DNA of 12,393 nucleotides from the NCBI GenBank assembly GCA_910584805.1, contig CAJUCB010000021.1, positions 15,852 to 28,244 of the forward strand, written 5' to 3'. A model generated the notes under the pieces. It saw nothing but the letters and a program-made list of their open reading frames with translations. It was not told where the DNA came from and ran no database searches. Both the position numbers and the translations under genes were made by a program. Shown here piece after piece: positions 12,351 to 12,393 of the stretch; the stretch's first letter is position 1, and every line of letters starts with the position of its first letter. The DNA comes from an uncultured Oscillospiraceae bacterium (GTDB lineage Bacteria; Bacillota; Clostridia; Oscillospirales; Oscillospiraceae).

Positions 12351-12393
12351 TCATTCATCCTTGGAACCGTAATTCTTTGCAAACCCCGGAGCC
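12351..12393 (-). CDS. Possible C-terminus of a gene entering from the right edge
   Basis: A minus-strand frame open from the window edge ends APGFAKNYGSKDE followed by TGA at 12351-12353. Fourteen codons are too few to identify a family. AAGGATGAATGA around the stop could also carry a coupled downstream start (ATG at 12352-12354, a 49-aa frame of no recognisable character). Confidence 0.3.
   Translation of the reverse strand, partial: APGFAKNYGSKDE

Noticed and set aside
12225..12393. Selenocysteine readthrough of the TGA at 12351-12353
   Set aside because: No SECIS-like stem-loop was recognised just downstream and no redox motif flanks the codon; a stop or nonsense mutation is simpler.

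Overview
The window looks like chromosome of a GC-rich, spore-forming, Gram-positive anaerobe of the class Clostridia, most like Oscillospiraceae (the Flavonifractor / Intestinimonas / Lawsonibacter type). This rests on the conserved gdpP-rplI-dnaB order, a spoIIP sporulation gene, strong Shine-Dalgarno sequences with some GTG/TTG starts, and low-GC-Gram-positive-type promoters in an otherwise very GC-rich sequence. The taxonomic call is inference; no rRNA is present.

Left block (1-3985, minus strand): a housekeeping run reads right to left: gdpP (membrane c-di-AMP phosphodiesterase), rplI (ribosomal protein L9), dnaB (replicative helicase), then the first 31 codons of a probable tilS that overlaps the dnaB stop and leaves the window. 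One good promoter lies in front of gdpP.

Middle block (3986-9465): divergent from gdpP, a transmembrane chemoreceptor is translationally coupled (ATGA overlap) to a small FMN-binding lipoprotein, and the pair ends in a strong terminator. Next, on the minus strand, come an antitoxin-toxin pair of the RelE/ParE type with its own near-consensus promoter, and a YihY/BrkB-family membrane protein that best starts at a TTG codon. Divergent from that is spoIIP, closed by a perfect-stem terminator.

Right block (9466-12393): an accessory region of patchy composition. It holds a cluster of extragenic hairpins; an unrecognised minus-strand gene that appears split by a frameshift; an AT-rich island with a small two-helix membrane protein that has its own promoter and terminator; an unrecognised 165-aa protein; a 69-aa membrane protein facing it across a long hairpin; a second AT-rich stretch encoding a probable PBECR-type (Barnase/EndoU/colicin/RelE-like) nuclease; and directly after it a short, highly structured RNA with a near-perfect promoter and terminator. 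The edge carries a possible gene end and a hydrophobic micro-ORF on the minus strand.

The two most interesting points are the coupled chemoreceptor and flavin lipoprotein, which suggests extracellular redox or flavin-linked sensing, and the unassigned structured small RNA placed 19 bases after a nuclease gene.
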